Positions 46,896-58,680 of a stretch of 64,000 bases of DNA are shown here, one piece after another. The first letter of the stretch is position 1; each line of letters starts with the position of its first letter. The notes below the pieces were generated by a model. The model was not told where the DNA came from. It saw only the letters and a list, made by a program, of their open reading frames with translations, and did no database searches. The stretch comes from Eledone cirrhosa (taxonomy: Eukaryota > Mollusca > Cephalopoda > Octopoda > Eledonidae): contig OZ024740.1 in assembly GCA_964016885.1 (NCBI GenBank), positions 200,759,484 to 200,823,483 of the forward strand. The letters are read 5' to 3'. The position numbers were made by a program, and so were the translations under genes.

Positions 46896-49650
46896 TTAGT
46901 CAGCTTACATCTACATGTGATAGTCAGCTATTATTGACATGTGTCAGCTTACATCTACATGTGATAGTCAGCTATTATTGACATGTGTCAGCTTACATCT
47001 ACAGGTGATAGTCAGCTATTATTGACATGTGTCAGCTTATATCTACATGTGATAGTCAGCTATTATTGACAGTGTTAGGTTACATCTACATGTGATAGTC
47101 AGCTATTATTGACATGTGTCAGCTTACATCTACAGGTGATAGTCAGCTATTATTGACAGTGTTAGGTTACATCTACATGTGATAGTCAGCTATTATTGAC
47201 ATGTGTCAGCTTACATCTACAGGTGTTAGTCAACTATTATTGACATGTGTCAGCTTATATCTACATGTGCTAGTCAGCTATTATTGACAGTGTTAGGTTA
47301 CATCTACATGTGATAGTCAGCTATTATTGACATGTGTCAGCTTACATCTACAGGTGTTAGTCAACTATTATTGACATGTGTCAGCTTATATCTACATGTG
47401 CTAGTCAGCTATTATTGACATGTGTCAGCTTACATCTACATGTGATAGTCAGCTATTATTGACATGTGTCAGCTTACATCTACATGTGCTAGTCAGCTAT
47501 TATTGACATGTGTCAGCTTACATCTACATGTGCTAGTCAGCTATTATTGACATGTGTCAGCTTACATCTACATGTGATAGTCAGCTATTATTGACATGTG
47601 TTAGGTTACATCTACATGTGATAGTCAGCTATTATTGACATGTGTCAGCTTACATCTACAGGTGATAGTCAGCTATTATTGACATGTGTTAGGTTACATC
47701 TACATGTGATAGTCAGCTATTATTGACATGTGTCAGCTTACATCTACAGGTGATAGTCAGCTATTATTGACATGTGTCAGCTTACATCTACATGTGCTAG
47801 TCAGCTATTATTGACATGTGTTAGGTTACATCTACATGTGATAGTCAGCTATTATTGACATGTGTCAGCTTACATCTACATGTGATAGTCAGCTATTATT
47901 GACATGTGTTAAGTTACATCTACATGTGATAGTCAGCTATTATTGACATGTGTCAGCTTACATCCACATGTGTTAGTCAACTATTATTGACACGTGTCAG
48001 ATTACATCTACATGTGATAGTCAGCTATTATTGACATGTGTTAGCTTGCACCTACATGTGCTAGTCAACTATTATTGACATGTGTTAGCTTACATCTACA
48101 TGTGATAGTCAGCTATTATTGACATGTATCAGCTTACATCTACATGTGATAGTCAGCTATTATTGACATGTGTCAGCTTACATCTACATGTGATAGTCAG
48201 CTATTATTGACATGTGTTAGCTTACATCTACATGTGCTAGTCAGCTATTATTGACATGTGTCAGCTTATATCTACATGTGCTAGTCAGCTATTATTGACA
48301 GTGTTAGGTTACATCTACATGTGATAGTCAGCTATTATTGACATGTGTCAGCTTACATCTACATGTGCTAGTCAGCTATTATTGACATGTGTCAGCTTAC
48401 ATCTACATGTGATAGTCAGCTATTATTGACATGTGTCAGCTTATATCTACATGTGCTAGTCAGCTATTATTGACAGTGTTAGGTTACATCTACATGTGAT
48501 AGTCAGCTATTATTGACATGTGTCAGCTTACATCTACATGTGCTAGTCAGCTATTATTGACATGTGTCAGCTTACATCTACAGGTGTTAGTCAACTATTA
48601 TTGACATGTGTCAGCTTATATCTACATGTGCTAGTCAGCTATTATTGACATGTGTCAGCTTACATCTACATGTGATAGTCAGCTATTATTGACATGTGTC
48701 AGCTTACATCTAGATGTGATAGTCAGCTATTATTGACATGTGTCAGCTTACATCTACAGGTGATAGTCAGCTATTATTGACATGTGTCAGCTTACATCTA
48801 CATGTGCTAGTCAGCTATTATTGACATGTGTTAGGTTACATCTACATGTGATAGTCAGCTATTATTGACATGTGTCAGCTTACATCTACATGTGATAGTC
48901 AGCTATTATTGACATGTGTTAAGTTACATCTACATGTGATAGTCAGCTATTATTGACATGTGTCAGCTTACATCCACATGTGTTAGTCAACTATTATTGA
49001 CACGTGTCAGATTACATCTATATGTGATAGTCAGCTATTATTGACATGTGTTAGCTTACACCTACATGTGCTAGTCAACTATTATTGACATGTGTTAGCT
49101 TACATCTACATGTGATAGTCAGCTATTATTGACATGTGTCAGCTTACATCTACATGTGATAGTCAGCTATTATTGACATGTGTTAGCTTACATCTACATG
49201 TGCTAGTCAGCTATTATTGACATGTGTCAGCTTATATCTACATGTGCTAGTCAGCTATTATTGACAGTGTTAGGTTACATCTAAATGTGATAGTCAGCTA
49301 TTATTGACATGTGTCAGCTTACATCTACATGTGCTAGTCAGCTATTATTGACATGTGTCAGCTTACATCTACATGTGATAGTCAGCTATTATTGACATGT
49401 GTCAGCTTATATCTACATGTGCTAGTCAGCTATTATTGACATGTGTTAGCTTACATCTACATGTGCTAGTCAACTATTATTGACATGTGTTAGCTTACAT
49501 CTACATGTGCTAGTCAACTATTATTGACATGTGTTAGCTTACCTCTACATGTGCTAGTCAGCTATTATTTACCTGTATTAGCTTACCTCTACATGTGATA
49601 TTCAGCTATTATTTACCTGTATTAGCTTACTTCTACAGGTGTAAGTCAGC
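46896..49650. repeat. 44-bp satellite array (~62 units) with higher-order repeat
   Basis: Unit: CAGCTTACATCTACATGTGA then TAGTCAGCTATTATTGACATGTGT (44 bp). Variants include GTGCTAGTC, GTGTTAGTCAAC, ACAGGTGAT, and a unit one base shorter (GACAGTGTTAGGTT). A block containing GTTAAGTTACATC and the linked CATCCACATG and GACACGTGTCAGATT variants recurs 1,010 bp later (47,911 versus 48,921), showing a higher-order unit of about 23 monomers. The two halves of the monomer share GTCAGCT at similar spacing, suggesting an ancestral 22-mer. All frames contain stops. Confidence 0.97.
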
Positions 49651-49880
49651 TATTATTTACAAGTATTAATCAGCTCAGGTCTCCAAGTGTTAGGCAACTA
49701 TTTCTTACAGTTTTGTCAGCTTGTTTGTACAGGTGTTAGCTATTATTTACAGGTGTTAATCAGCTTGTGGGTGCAGGTGTTAGCTATTATTTAAAGGTGT
49801 TAATTTATATTTACTGTTATTAGTTATATATACAAGTGCTAATCCTCTCATATTTATACGCGTTAATCAGTTAATGTCGA
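49651..49880. repeat. Degenerate edge of the 44-bp satellite
   Basis: Increasingly diverged units (CAGGTGTTAGCTATTATTTA, GTGTTAATCAGC) that fade into single-copy sequence. The left edge is sharp by comparison. Confidence 0.85.
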
Positions 49881-51140
49881 CAATGAATTCCTCTTCAAAA
49901 GCAACATCAAATGATGAACAAAGTAATAGTAAGCAAAGAATAAATGAAACTGTTATTTCTTAAAACTTTACCTGGACAGTTAGCCAGGTAGATTCTATGT
50001 TGGATGTGGGAAGGTTATAAGTAAATTAAGTTATAATCCTGCTAAGGTAAAGCAACATTTAGAGCAAATACATGCAAATTAAAGAAAAAAAAACTAAATG
50101 AAGAATATTTTAAAATGAACTACTTGGAATTGTGTCAATAAAATACGTCAATAAAAAGGAAAGGATAAGCGCTGATCATCTGATCAGACCAAGGAAATAA
50201 TATTTCTATAGGACTCTTCACTGGCGATATCTGCCGGATACAACTAATGATAGAAGGAATACATAGATAGCATTCTATCCGTTTCATTAACAATTTTGCC
50301 AGTCCACTGCGACAGGTACTTTGGACTCATACTTTATCGACTCCGGAAGTAAAGTCGAAGTAACGCGACTTGAAAGAAACGTCAACTCTCTAATGCTTCT
50401 AGCAAGTTGCCGCCATTATGTCAAAAAACAAAACAAAATAGCCTTACTTACTTCATGTCATAGTGGTAAACGACTGGTAAAAGCAGGTGAATATATACAA
50501 TTAATAAAAAGCTTAATAAAGTCCTGTTCAAAGGTTGAATATCACGTCGCAAAACATAATTTGGTATGAAAAAATCAAAAGGAAAACAAGCGTCAGTTAT
50601 AAACTTCAGTAAGAATTAAAAACGTAGTGAAGATGGGCACGAGATTTAGCCAGAAGTGAACAAATGATGGACAAGGAGAACCACAGAGGAGATTCTATGA
50701 TAGTGACGGATAAGGACGGGCATACACGGGGAGAGATGTAGGGACAATATCAAAGAACACATGAAAGGGATCAAGGGAGACAGGACTATTTGAACAAGAA
50801 TGAATGGAGAAAAGGGAATGGGAAAGGGTGAAGGATACGCCTAGCAGTTGACTATTATACTTTAACGATATAAATTGTCATAAATATAATTTGCCGCTTT
50901 CTAATGGCCCAGGTTTTAGTTGTAATCATGAAATGTTAGATATCTGTGAAACTACAAGGCAGGTTAGTAGAAGCTCAACGGTCTCTAATTAAATGGCTGA
51001 GTTTTCTTGCCTTGTCGTCTCTATACGAATGCCCTAGTGTTCGTATTAGGATAAATGGTGCAAAGTCAAAACCATGCAACGTTACAGGAACTGATGCAGA
51101 AATGCAATAGCTTTAGATTTCAAACATCACTATTTTCAAT
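49881..51140. other. No supported gene
   Basis: A possible SINE body remnant (GGTACTTTGGACTCATACTTTATCGA) lies near 50311-50345, minus orientation. Otherwise unclassified. Confidence 0.45.
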
Positions 51141-51175
51141 GAGATATTCGTTTGTTGTACAACATCCATATGTTC

Positions 51176-51228
51176 GGCTGGTCTCACTTGGGGATCCAGC
51201 CAGATCAATTGGAGACGCTGAAACTGAA
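51176..51228 (+). pseudogene. LINE 3' end scrap preceding (GAA)n
   Basis: GGCTGGTCTCACTTGGGGATCCAGCC and the following GATCAATTGGAGACG match 51667-51707 (GGCTGGTCTCGCTTTGGGATCCAGC), the tail of another LINE fragment. Its (GAA)n tail follows directly. Confidence 0.65.
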
Positions 51229-51353
51229 AGAAGAAGAAGAAGAAGAAGAAGAAGAAGAAGAAGAAGAAGAAGAAGAAGAAGAAGAAGAAGAAGAAGAAGA
51301 AGAAGAAGAAGAAGAAGAAGAAGAAGAAGAAGAAGAAGAAGAAGAAGAAGGAA
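51229..51353. repeat. (GAA)n tract, ~125 bp
   Basis: Essentially pure GAA. The overlapping poly-Arg, poly-Glu and poly-Leu ORFs are translations of this repeat. It probably grew from a LINE 3' tail. Confidence 0.97.
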
Positions 51354-51355
51354 TA

Positions 51356-51447
51356 TTTCTACTTCAGGCACAAGGCCAGAAATTTGAAGTGGAAGGAAAA
51401 GTCGATTAGAGCAACTCCAGTGTATTACTGGTACTTTACTTTATCGA
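51356..51447 (-). repeat. SINE 3' fragment
   Basis: Minus strand: TCGATAAAGTAAAGTACCAG, then TTGCTCTAATCGACTTTTCC and GGCCTTGTGCCTGAAG. Long-tail subtype remnant without a head. Confidence 0.7.
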
Positions 51448-51479
51448 ATAACGTTACTCAATAGAGTGCATAGCTCAGA

Positions 51480-51795
51480 GATCAGAGATTCACTCCAGGT
51501 AGGGCCACTACTTCTCCAAATTGAGAGATCACAGCTCCGATATTATCGGCATGTGGTTAGAATGTCAGATGAAAGAAACACTGGACAGATTTCACGGCCA
51601 AAACCAATTGGCAGGAGACGTTGAGGCAGACCCCGAGAAAGATAGTTGGATAACATCCATGGGCTTGGCTGGTCTCGCTTTGGGATCCAGCTGGATCAGT
51701 TGGAGGCGGTTGCTTCTGATAGGATCTGCTGGAAGGAGTTTTTAAGGCCTTTTTCCCCTCACAACCCTCGCAAGAAGAAGAAGAAGAAGAAGAAG
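51480..51795 (+). pseudogene. LINE C-terminal fragment with (AGA)n tail
   Basis: Frames give QLRYYRHVVRMSDERNTGQI, RPKPIGRRR, GRPR and SRFGIQLDQLEAVASDR, then KKKKK from the tail. HVxRM...GRPRxRW...LGI is a common LINE C-terminal pattern. One stop and at least one frame change are present. Confidence 0.65.
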
Positions 51796-52190
51796 ATTCA
51801 ACAGGTGTGGTTGTTTTAATAGTTTTGTTTGTATGAGTTTGCTATATTTATCAAATAACATTGAAGAAACCCAATATTTTCTCAGTTTTTGAGGAGTCGT
51901 GTTTCTGTGGAAGAAGGAATAAGTAATTCAAAATCTTTATGAATTGAAGTTCCGTTGTCAATTTATTCAACTCTGTGCAGTGACGAAGCAACAGATATGA
52001 AGGGGAAACCTTTCAAGTGTTGTGACCAAAACAATAACAAATAAAGAACAAAATCCGAATGATAAACGTATCCATTGCTGTCACTCGTTGTCGAGTAGAA
52101 TCAGAAGTCGGAATCCACTGTAAAATTATACTTTATAGTCAGGCTCAAAATCTTGAACTCACCATGTGTTTATGCATGTATACATGTATA
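51796..52190. other. No gene seen
   Basis: Unclassified. Confidence 0.5.
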
Positions 52191-52347
<157 letters not shown>

Positions 52348-52480
52348 ATATGCAACCAGTAGATAGTATTAGTAATTGGAAAGACCAATGAAGACATTCT
52401 TTCCTCTGTCCGATTTGACGAGCTCCACCGAATCAGCTCTGGGATCTTGTTGAACGACTGTTTATATATGTATATATAAA

Positions 52481-52954
52481 TATAATATTCAAAATATTAA
52501 TAAATGAGAAATACTTTCATAACCAGAATATATATGTTATTATATATATTTCAAGGGTACAGTGGTTTTTGAATACGCTTTCACCAGATAAAACATAAGA
52601 GATTGGTTATTCGACATAGCCCTAAGAGAGAGAGTCTTTTTTCTCTCTCTCTTCTTTTTCTCTCCGTATCTTCCTTTTCAACTTCCCTTCTATATTTCTT
52701 TGTTTCTTTACGTCTTCTTCTATAAGTTATCATATTATTTGTGGTATATAAATGTTGAGTATTGAGGATGTAGCTTACTACCACTATAGGGATTGAAGGA
52801 TCAAGACCTTAGGTGTATGTCGAATAACCAATCTCTTGTGTTTTATCTGATGAAAACGTACTTAAAAACCACTGTACCCTTGAAATATATATAATAAAAT
52901 ATATACTTTGGTTTTGAAAGTATTTCTCATTTATTAATATTTTGAATATTATAT
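52481..52954. repeat. Foldback with ~138-bp arms
   Basis: Arms 52481-52618 and 52816-52954 are reverse complements with a few mismatches (outer TATAATATTCAAAATATTAA, inner GGTTATTCGACATA); 197-bp spacer with a TC-rich core. No coding capacity. Confidence 0.92.
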
Positions 52955-53264
52955 ATACTCCGGATAAATAACTGTCGAGTGCTTCTAATCTGTTGTAAAA
53001 ATGAATTCGTTGAATAATCAACGAACCATATACACTTTTGGTCATATATATATATATATATATATATATAACAACTAGTTATCGCTCTACATGGCTGAAT
53101 ACAATAAACATAACCTGAGGTTTTCGAATATCAATAATGATATTAATTGCAAACAGTACTGCATGCCAGCACAAGAGCGAGATGCGGTACTGGGGTGGGG
53201 GGGGGGGCTCATTCTATTGATATGGCTTATAAAAGAGACTGTTTGCATAATTGCAAACTAATCC

Positions 53265-53342
53265 TTACGAGGTCGATAGAGGTTACCAGTAATGTACTGT
53301 GTAATTACTGGCCTTGTGCCAAAAGTAGAAACAATTATTAAT
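53265..53342 (+). repeat. 5'-truncated tRNA-SINE
   Basis: TCCTTACGAGGTCGATAGAG...TACCAGTAATGTACTG, GTAATTACTGGCCTTGTGCC, AAGTAGAAACAATTATTA. 3' half only. Confidence 0.75.
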
Positions 53343-53437
53343 ATTCGAAAAGCTCAGATCACATTATATATATATATATATATGAGTTTTATTGTAGCAC
53401 ACATACATATTACATTACATTATTTTATTACGCACAC

Positions 53438-53622
53438 GGGGGGTGGATTGGCAGTATCGGTAGAGGGTCGGATGCCATGCTTTCCAGCATAGTTACGTCT
53501 CTTTACGATCTGAGTTCAAATCCCGCCGAGGTTGACTTTGCCTTTCATCCTTATGGGATCGATAAAATAAAGTACCAGTAACGCACTGGGTAATTGCTGG
53601 CCTTGTGCCTAAAGTAGAAACA
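53438..53622 (+). repeat. Full-length tRNA-SINE, short-tail subtype, perfect 19-bp TSD
   Basis: GGTGGATTGGCAGTATCGGT, CCATGCTTTCCAGCATAG, B box GAGTTCAAATCCC, GAGGTTGACTTTGCC, ATAAAATAAAGTACCAG, TAGAAACA. Exact direct repeats ATTATTTTATTACGCACAC at 53419-53437 and 53623-53641. Nearly identical to the SINE at 28352-28525, so both are young. Confidence 0.96.
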
Positions 53623-53641
53623 ATTATTTTATTACGCACAC

Positions 53642-54304
53642 ATATTACATTACATAAAAACAAATTTAAAACCTAACTAATTCCTCTAAATTCATAACTG
53701 ATTCATTCTGCTCCTTCTTTTCACATTATATCTTTTATAACATTAATTTTTTTTATTTTAATAATACATATTAATAATTTCTTTTCCTCGCACATATTAT
53801 TAAACCCTTCAATATACAAACCTTAATTTAATATTATTCTTGATTCCTTTTTCTCTTCATGCATAAACCTCATTAACTTTTAATTACAAATTCTTTTAAA
53901 TTATCTATTATCTTCCAACGGCTTTTTAACTTCTCTCTGTGAGACAATATATATTTTTTTCTCAGTTGTAAAGGCTATCTCTCTCTCTCTATTGCCCATC
54001 TCTCCTCCTCTCTCATCCTTCCTTCTTATACTCCTCCCCCACCATTTTTTACTCTCATCTCCTCCCCTTCCTTACCTTTTCCACCCCCTCCCCTCACTTT
54101 TTCCCAATCTCATACATCAATCTTGAATTATTTTTCATATGTTGATTTAAAACTTCACTATTCACAAGTGTTTTTTAAGCTTCATATCATCTATCCCTAT
54201 TTTATCTGATGAGAACGCAGATATCATCCTATAATGATATTTGTTTTTGAAATGCGCATAATAAAATACTTGGAACTCTTTTAACCATCTTTTGATCTTA
54301 TATT
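53642..54304. other. Pyrimidine-rich, no gene
   Basis: CT-rich and AT-rich stretches with no supported feature. Confidence 0.5.

Positions 54305-54356
<52 letters not shown>
54305..54356. repeat. (AT)n microsatellite
   Basis: Pure TA repeat. Confidence 0.95.
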
Positions 54357-54358
<2 letters not shown>

Positions 54359-54468
54359 GGAGTAGAATGAAACGAAATTTCATTTCTCACTCTTAGTACG
54401 CACTTACTTAAATGTAAGTATGTATGTATGTATACGTACATACATATATGTATACAGACGTACAGTAG

Positions 54469-54608
<140 letters not shown>

Positions 54609-54739
54609 CTTTCTTTATTAACCACAAGGGTTTACATAAAGTAGACATTAAGGACAGTACAGGACAATACAGGATGGTACAAATGGTCATTTCTGCGTGT
54701 AAAAAACAAAAACAGAGAATGTAACAAAAAAATAACAAT

Positions 54740-55665
54740 GAAAAATTCCTCAGTAGGGGGGAGACTTCCGAGGGCCATTTGTGGAGAAAGCCCATTAAAA
54801 GGCTAAAGGAAGAGGGCGGGGCAATGCTCACGATGGACTCAGCTGATAGCGGGATCCGTCCTACACGCGACAGCAGGTGTTCGACATAACCCCACAAGTC
54901 AGCAATTCTCGGACACTGGACGAGTGCGTGTAGGACGGTTTCGTCGTCCTGCGCGCATCTCGGACATGCCCGGCTGACGGCACCTCCATTCCTGTAGAAT
55001 TTATCCCGAACTGGCAAGGCTCCTCGGTAGCACTGCCAAGCCAGGGATTTCTGGAAGTTGTCCATAGGCCCAGGCCCGAAAGTTCTTTCGAAGAGATTGG
55101 ATAGTTGATTTTCGTCGAGGCCTAGAGTTTTCCCAAGTACGTCGTCGCTCTTCCCCTCCACTAATCCTCTATAGAACTCCGAGGTGGAGTTTCCACCGAT
55201 CACATTGCCCAATTGGTCGAGGGCTGTGAGCGCCTGAAGACATTCCAGTCTCCAAGCGCTCCCTCTCGGTCTTCGCTTGACCCAGCACTGCAGCTCCGTC
55301 AAAGAAACGAGCTGGGGAAAGACGCGTCTAGCAAACGGCAACCACACCATATCACCGTCGAGGTAGAGGTGGAGATGCCGTAGCCTGAGCGCGTGTCTGC
55401 GCATCATCAGCCACGGCATGCCCAGCCCTCCACATAGCGGGTGTTGACAGCAGATGGACCGCCTTACCATCGTAGCGCGTCCCTTCCACAAAAAGAGAAA
55501 GAGCAAACGCACCAGCGCAGTCAGACGGGGCTTAGGACAAGGTACGACGGTCAGGCGGTAGTAGATGACGGACGCGATGTACGCGTTAGCCACCTCCGCT
55601 CGACCTTTCATGGATAGCTTCCTCTCCTCCCATATCTGGGTGAGAGAAGCCACCCTGCTCGTCAC
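54740..55665 (-). pseudogene. Tx1-like copy A, ORF2 C-terminal region
   Basis: Minus-strand open segment from 55665. [34 protein letters not shown] and LFLFLWKGR (post-RT thumb), [54 protein letters not shown], then a CX2CX8HX4C knuckle ([18 protein letters not shown]) and [11 protein letters not shown]. This is the L1/Tx1-group C-terminal domain. The last ~130 codons of the open frame run through 3'UTR and microsatellites. The open frame starts after a frameshift at about 55665. Confidence 0.85.
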
Positions 55666-56040
55666 CTCGTCCCAGTTTTTTCCGTCTGGGGATCAGGACC
55701 GAACCAAACCCCTAGCAATTTAACCGGTCCGTCCGTCCAGCGCCCGACGACGCTATTGGACGGCATGGACCTGCCTCTCCAGGTGCCGAGCTGCAGGGCC
55801 ACTGACTTTTCCTGGTCGATCATTGCTCCGGTCACCGCTTCGTATTCTCTTAGTGTTGTGCCAATCGCCTCGATGTGTTTGGTGTTCGAAACCACTACGG
55901 TGACAAAGTCCACATATGCTGACACGGATCTTCCGCATCCTAGTTCGCGCGGGACGCCCCTCAACGACTCCAGTTTGTGCAGTCAATACGTACAAGAAGG
56001 ACGAGAGGGGACATCCTTGGTGGACCGAGCTCAGTAGGAG
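55662..56040 (-). pseudogene. Tx1-like copy A, RT remnant (motif C mutated)
   Basis: From the deletion junction: SVHQGCPLSSFLYVLTA (motif B), frameshift, RGVPRELGCGRSVSAYVDFVTVVV, GAMIDQEKSVALQLGTWRG, DGPVKLLGVWFG. Motif C reads YVDF where copy B has YADD, so the second Asp is lost. Confidence 0.82.
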
Positions 56041-56549
56041 GTCACCAACACCATTTCCTCGCTCCTTAGGGTCACTTAGGATTGAGCCTTTGCCTCCTGG
56101 GGTGTGGCAAAAAGCACGTCCACGGTGGCAAATTTCTTGCCTCGGGTGATATGCGTTTTCCGCCGCCACAGACCCTAAGGTTTTTTGTATTTGAGCCTCT
56201 GTGGCTCTTTCAACCCTACGGGATTTTGTGCTTACTGTACGGTACGTGACCGTACAGTGCTGTTGGGTTTCGAAACATTTTTCGGCTGCCTTGCAGATTG
56301 CTCGGTGTCCGGTTTTCGTCACCATCTGCTTTGCCTCCTGTAATTCCTCATTTGTTATAAGGATGGTTTCCAGGTTCTTTGCGATACCTGCAAAGGAGAT
56401 TGGTTTTTCTTTCCTTTTGTTGTTGTTGTGGTTGTTGTTGTTGTTGTTGTCGTCAGAGCTGCTGTTACTTTTGTTGTTGCTGCTGATACTACGACCGCCG
56501 CCGCCGCTGTTGCTGTGGTTGTTGTTGTTGCTGCTGCTTCTGCTGTTGT

Positions 56550-56602
<53 letters not shown>

Positions 56603-57015
56603 TTGTTTATGCTGTTGCTGTTGTTGTTGCGGCTGCTACTAGTGTTTTCCTTTTCACTGTTGTTGCTGCTACTGCTGTTATTACGGCTGCTGCTGCTATT
56701 CTTCATGACGTCAGACGAATGAAATGGCTTTCCGTGTTTACCGCACACATTTTTCGTCGTTGTCGTCGTCGTGGAGAAATGTTCCACGTTATGCACGTGC
56801 TCTTGGTGAAAGCTATCAGAAACTATATTTTTCTTTTTCTTTAATGGCGTCGCTTGCGAAAGAGGCGACACCACATTTAGAGAAAGGAGGGAGAGAGACA
56901 ATCTTCTCTCTGGTGTAGTGACGATTGAGGAAGAAGAAGACGGAATGAGTGGGAGTGACTTGTGAAAATTCTTTTTTGTAGCCATGTTTTTTTTTGGGGG
57001 GGGGGGGGGGGGGGG
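56030..57015 (-). pseudogene. Tx1-like copy A, ORF1 N-terminal half, fused to RT
   Basis: A single minus-strand open frame (57063-55753) begins MATKKNFHKSLP (M near 56985), has a long Ser/Asn homopolymer region from (GCT/GTT)n repeats, then PISFAGIAKNLETILITNEELQEAKQMVTKTG and FETQQHCTVTYRTVSTKSRRVERATEAQIQ. In the alternative frame the following stretch reads FATVDVLFATPQEAKA, the more likely ORF1 sequence, so a frameshift is present before the junction at about 56.04 kb. ORF1 is an RNA-binding gag-like protein in this group. Confidence 0.7.
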
Positions 57016-57060
57016 GGTAAATGAATATTGGGCACAAAACCCCAATAAGCGGTTATTTAA

Positions 57061-57218
57061 CACCGAAGGGTAAAATAATGGGTAGAAAAACCACTCTCAC
57101 GAGGAGGAGGGTGTTTTTATCTACAATTTGGTTAAAGTTTTAAACAATTTTACAATTGTTATAGCGGTTGAAAATTACTATAGCTTACAGAGCCGAGCCT
57201 TCGTCAACCATGGCATTC
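57061..57218. other. Spacer between Tx1-like copies
   Basis: Short non-coding sequence; a poly-G run lies just left of it at about 56996-57017. Confidence 0.5.
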
Positions 57219-57251
57219 AATAATAATAATAACAATAATAATAATAATAAT
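57219..57251. repeat. (TAA)n at the 3' end of Tx1-like copy B
   Basis: ATAATAATAAC(AAT)n next to the LINE 3' end, like the tract after copy A. Confidence 0.93.
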
Positions 57252-57506
57252 GATTTCATTTATTGGCCACAAGGGCCGACATATAGGGGACAATACAAAA
57301 GACTGGGACAGTGGGGTTTTACAGAAAAATCGAGTAAACAATATGAATAACAATAACAAAGTAACAATAAAATTACAACAAAAAAAGATTCCCCAATAGG
57401 GGGGATGACCACCCAGGCTTCGCTCAGGTACCCCACCAATCCTGAACGACCCGACGCTTTGAGTGCAACCTGGAAGGGCACCCCTCTCCTCCTCAAATTT
57501 ACCTAC

Positions 57507-58680
57507 CTACAGCCGCATGACCAGAGTAGGCCCACTCACAGGGGCCATTCTCGCCACATTCACCCACCTTTCAGCAAATGTACTGGGAGGCAGCACTTCT
57601 CTCTCCACCCTCACCTTCCTTTCCAAGTGAAACTTGAAAAAGTTGATGAGGGATTGGCCGAAGAGAAAAGTGTCTGTCTTCGGTCCTTTCAACCTCGTCC
57701 ACCATTCAACCTCTTTCGCTACTGCCACCGGACAGAGGAAAATTGCCTGCCCTTCCTGGGCAAAAGAAGGCGGCGGGTCGATCTTCACTAAGGACGCGGC
57801 CGATAGCCGGATCCGTTCTACACGCGACAACAGCTGTTCAACATAACTCTACGAGTCAGTAATGCACGGACACTGGACGAGTGCCTGAAGAACGGTTTCG
57901 TCGCTCTGCGCGCATCTCGGGAAGGTCCGTCTTGCAACACTTCCGTGCCTGTAGAGTTTATCTCGAACCGGCAGTGCCTCCCGGCAGCACTGCCAAGCGA
58001 GGGATTTTTGGAAATTATCCATCGTCCCCGGCTCGAAAGTCCTCCAGTACAGACTTCTTAGTTCGATTTCGTTGACTCCCAAAGCCTCTCCGAGTGCGTC
58101 CTCGCACTTGCCCACCACTAAGCCTCTATAGAAATCGAGAGAGGAAGTTCCACTGACCGCATTACCCGCCTGATAGAGGGCAGTGAGTGCTTGGCAACAT
58201 TCCAGATGCCAGTCACCAGCCTCGGTCTCTTCTTGACCCAGGACTGCAGCTCAGTCAAGGAAACGAGCTGCGGAAAGGCCCGTCTGACAAACGGCGACCA
58301 CAACTGTTCACCGTTTAGGCAGAATATATGGAGATGCCGCAGCCTCAGCGCGTGCTTGCGCATCATTAGCCACGGCATCCCCACCCCTCCACGTAGAGGG
58401 TGCTGGCATTAGATGGACCGCCTCACCAGCGGAACCTGACCCATCCACAAGAATTTGAAGAGGAGCCGCTACAAGATGGCGAGGCACGAACGGGGGCAAG
58501 GGACGAGGGTCAGACGGTAGTAGATGACGGACGCGATGTACGCGTTCGCCACCTCCGCGCGATCTTTCAGTCATAGCTTCATCCCAGACCATTTCTGGGT
58601 GAGAGTGGCTACCCTGCCCGTCACTTCGTCCCATTTCATATCCACCTGCAGGTCTGGCCCGAACCATATTCCGAGCAACT
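57507..58680 (-). pseudogene. Tx1-like copy B, ORF2 C-terminal region
   Basis: Pieces in three frames: [17 protein letters not shown] (about 58.55 kb), [17 protein letters not shown] and [21 protein letters not shown] (58384-58118), [30 protein letters not shown] (58118-57849), then FGQSLINFFKFHLERKVRVEREVL to the natural end near 57507. The knuckle reads FPRCAQSDETVLQALVQC: first Cys is Phe and the His is Gln, so metal binding is lost compared with copy A. Confidence 0.85.

Noticed and set aside
46896..49650. CRISPR-like array
   Set aside because: The periodic 44-bp structure has no unique spacers; the whole unit is repeated. The context is animal satellite DNA with no cas genes.
51055..51409. 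Poly-Arg / poly-Glu / poly-Leu proteins
   Set aside because: All are frames of one (GAA)n tract.
56201..56844. Leu-rich and Ala/Val-rich plus-strand ORFs
   Set aside because: Antisense to the (GCT/GTT)n region that encodes Ser/Asn in the minus-strand LINE ORF1.
57000..57017. Poly-G run as a regulatory or structural element (also poly-C at 5761)
   Set aside because: Homopolymer runs of this size can be sequencing or assembly artefacts. No supporting context.
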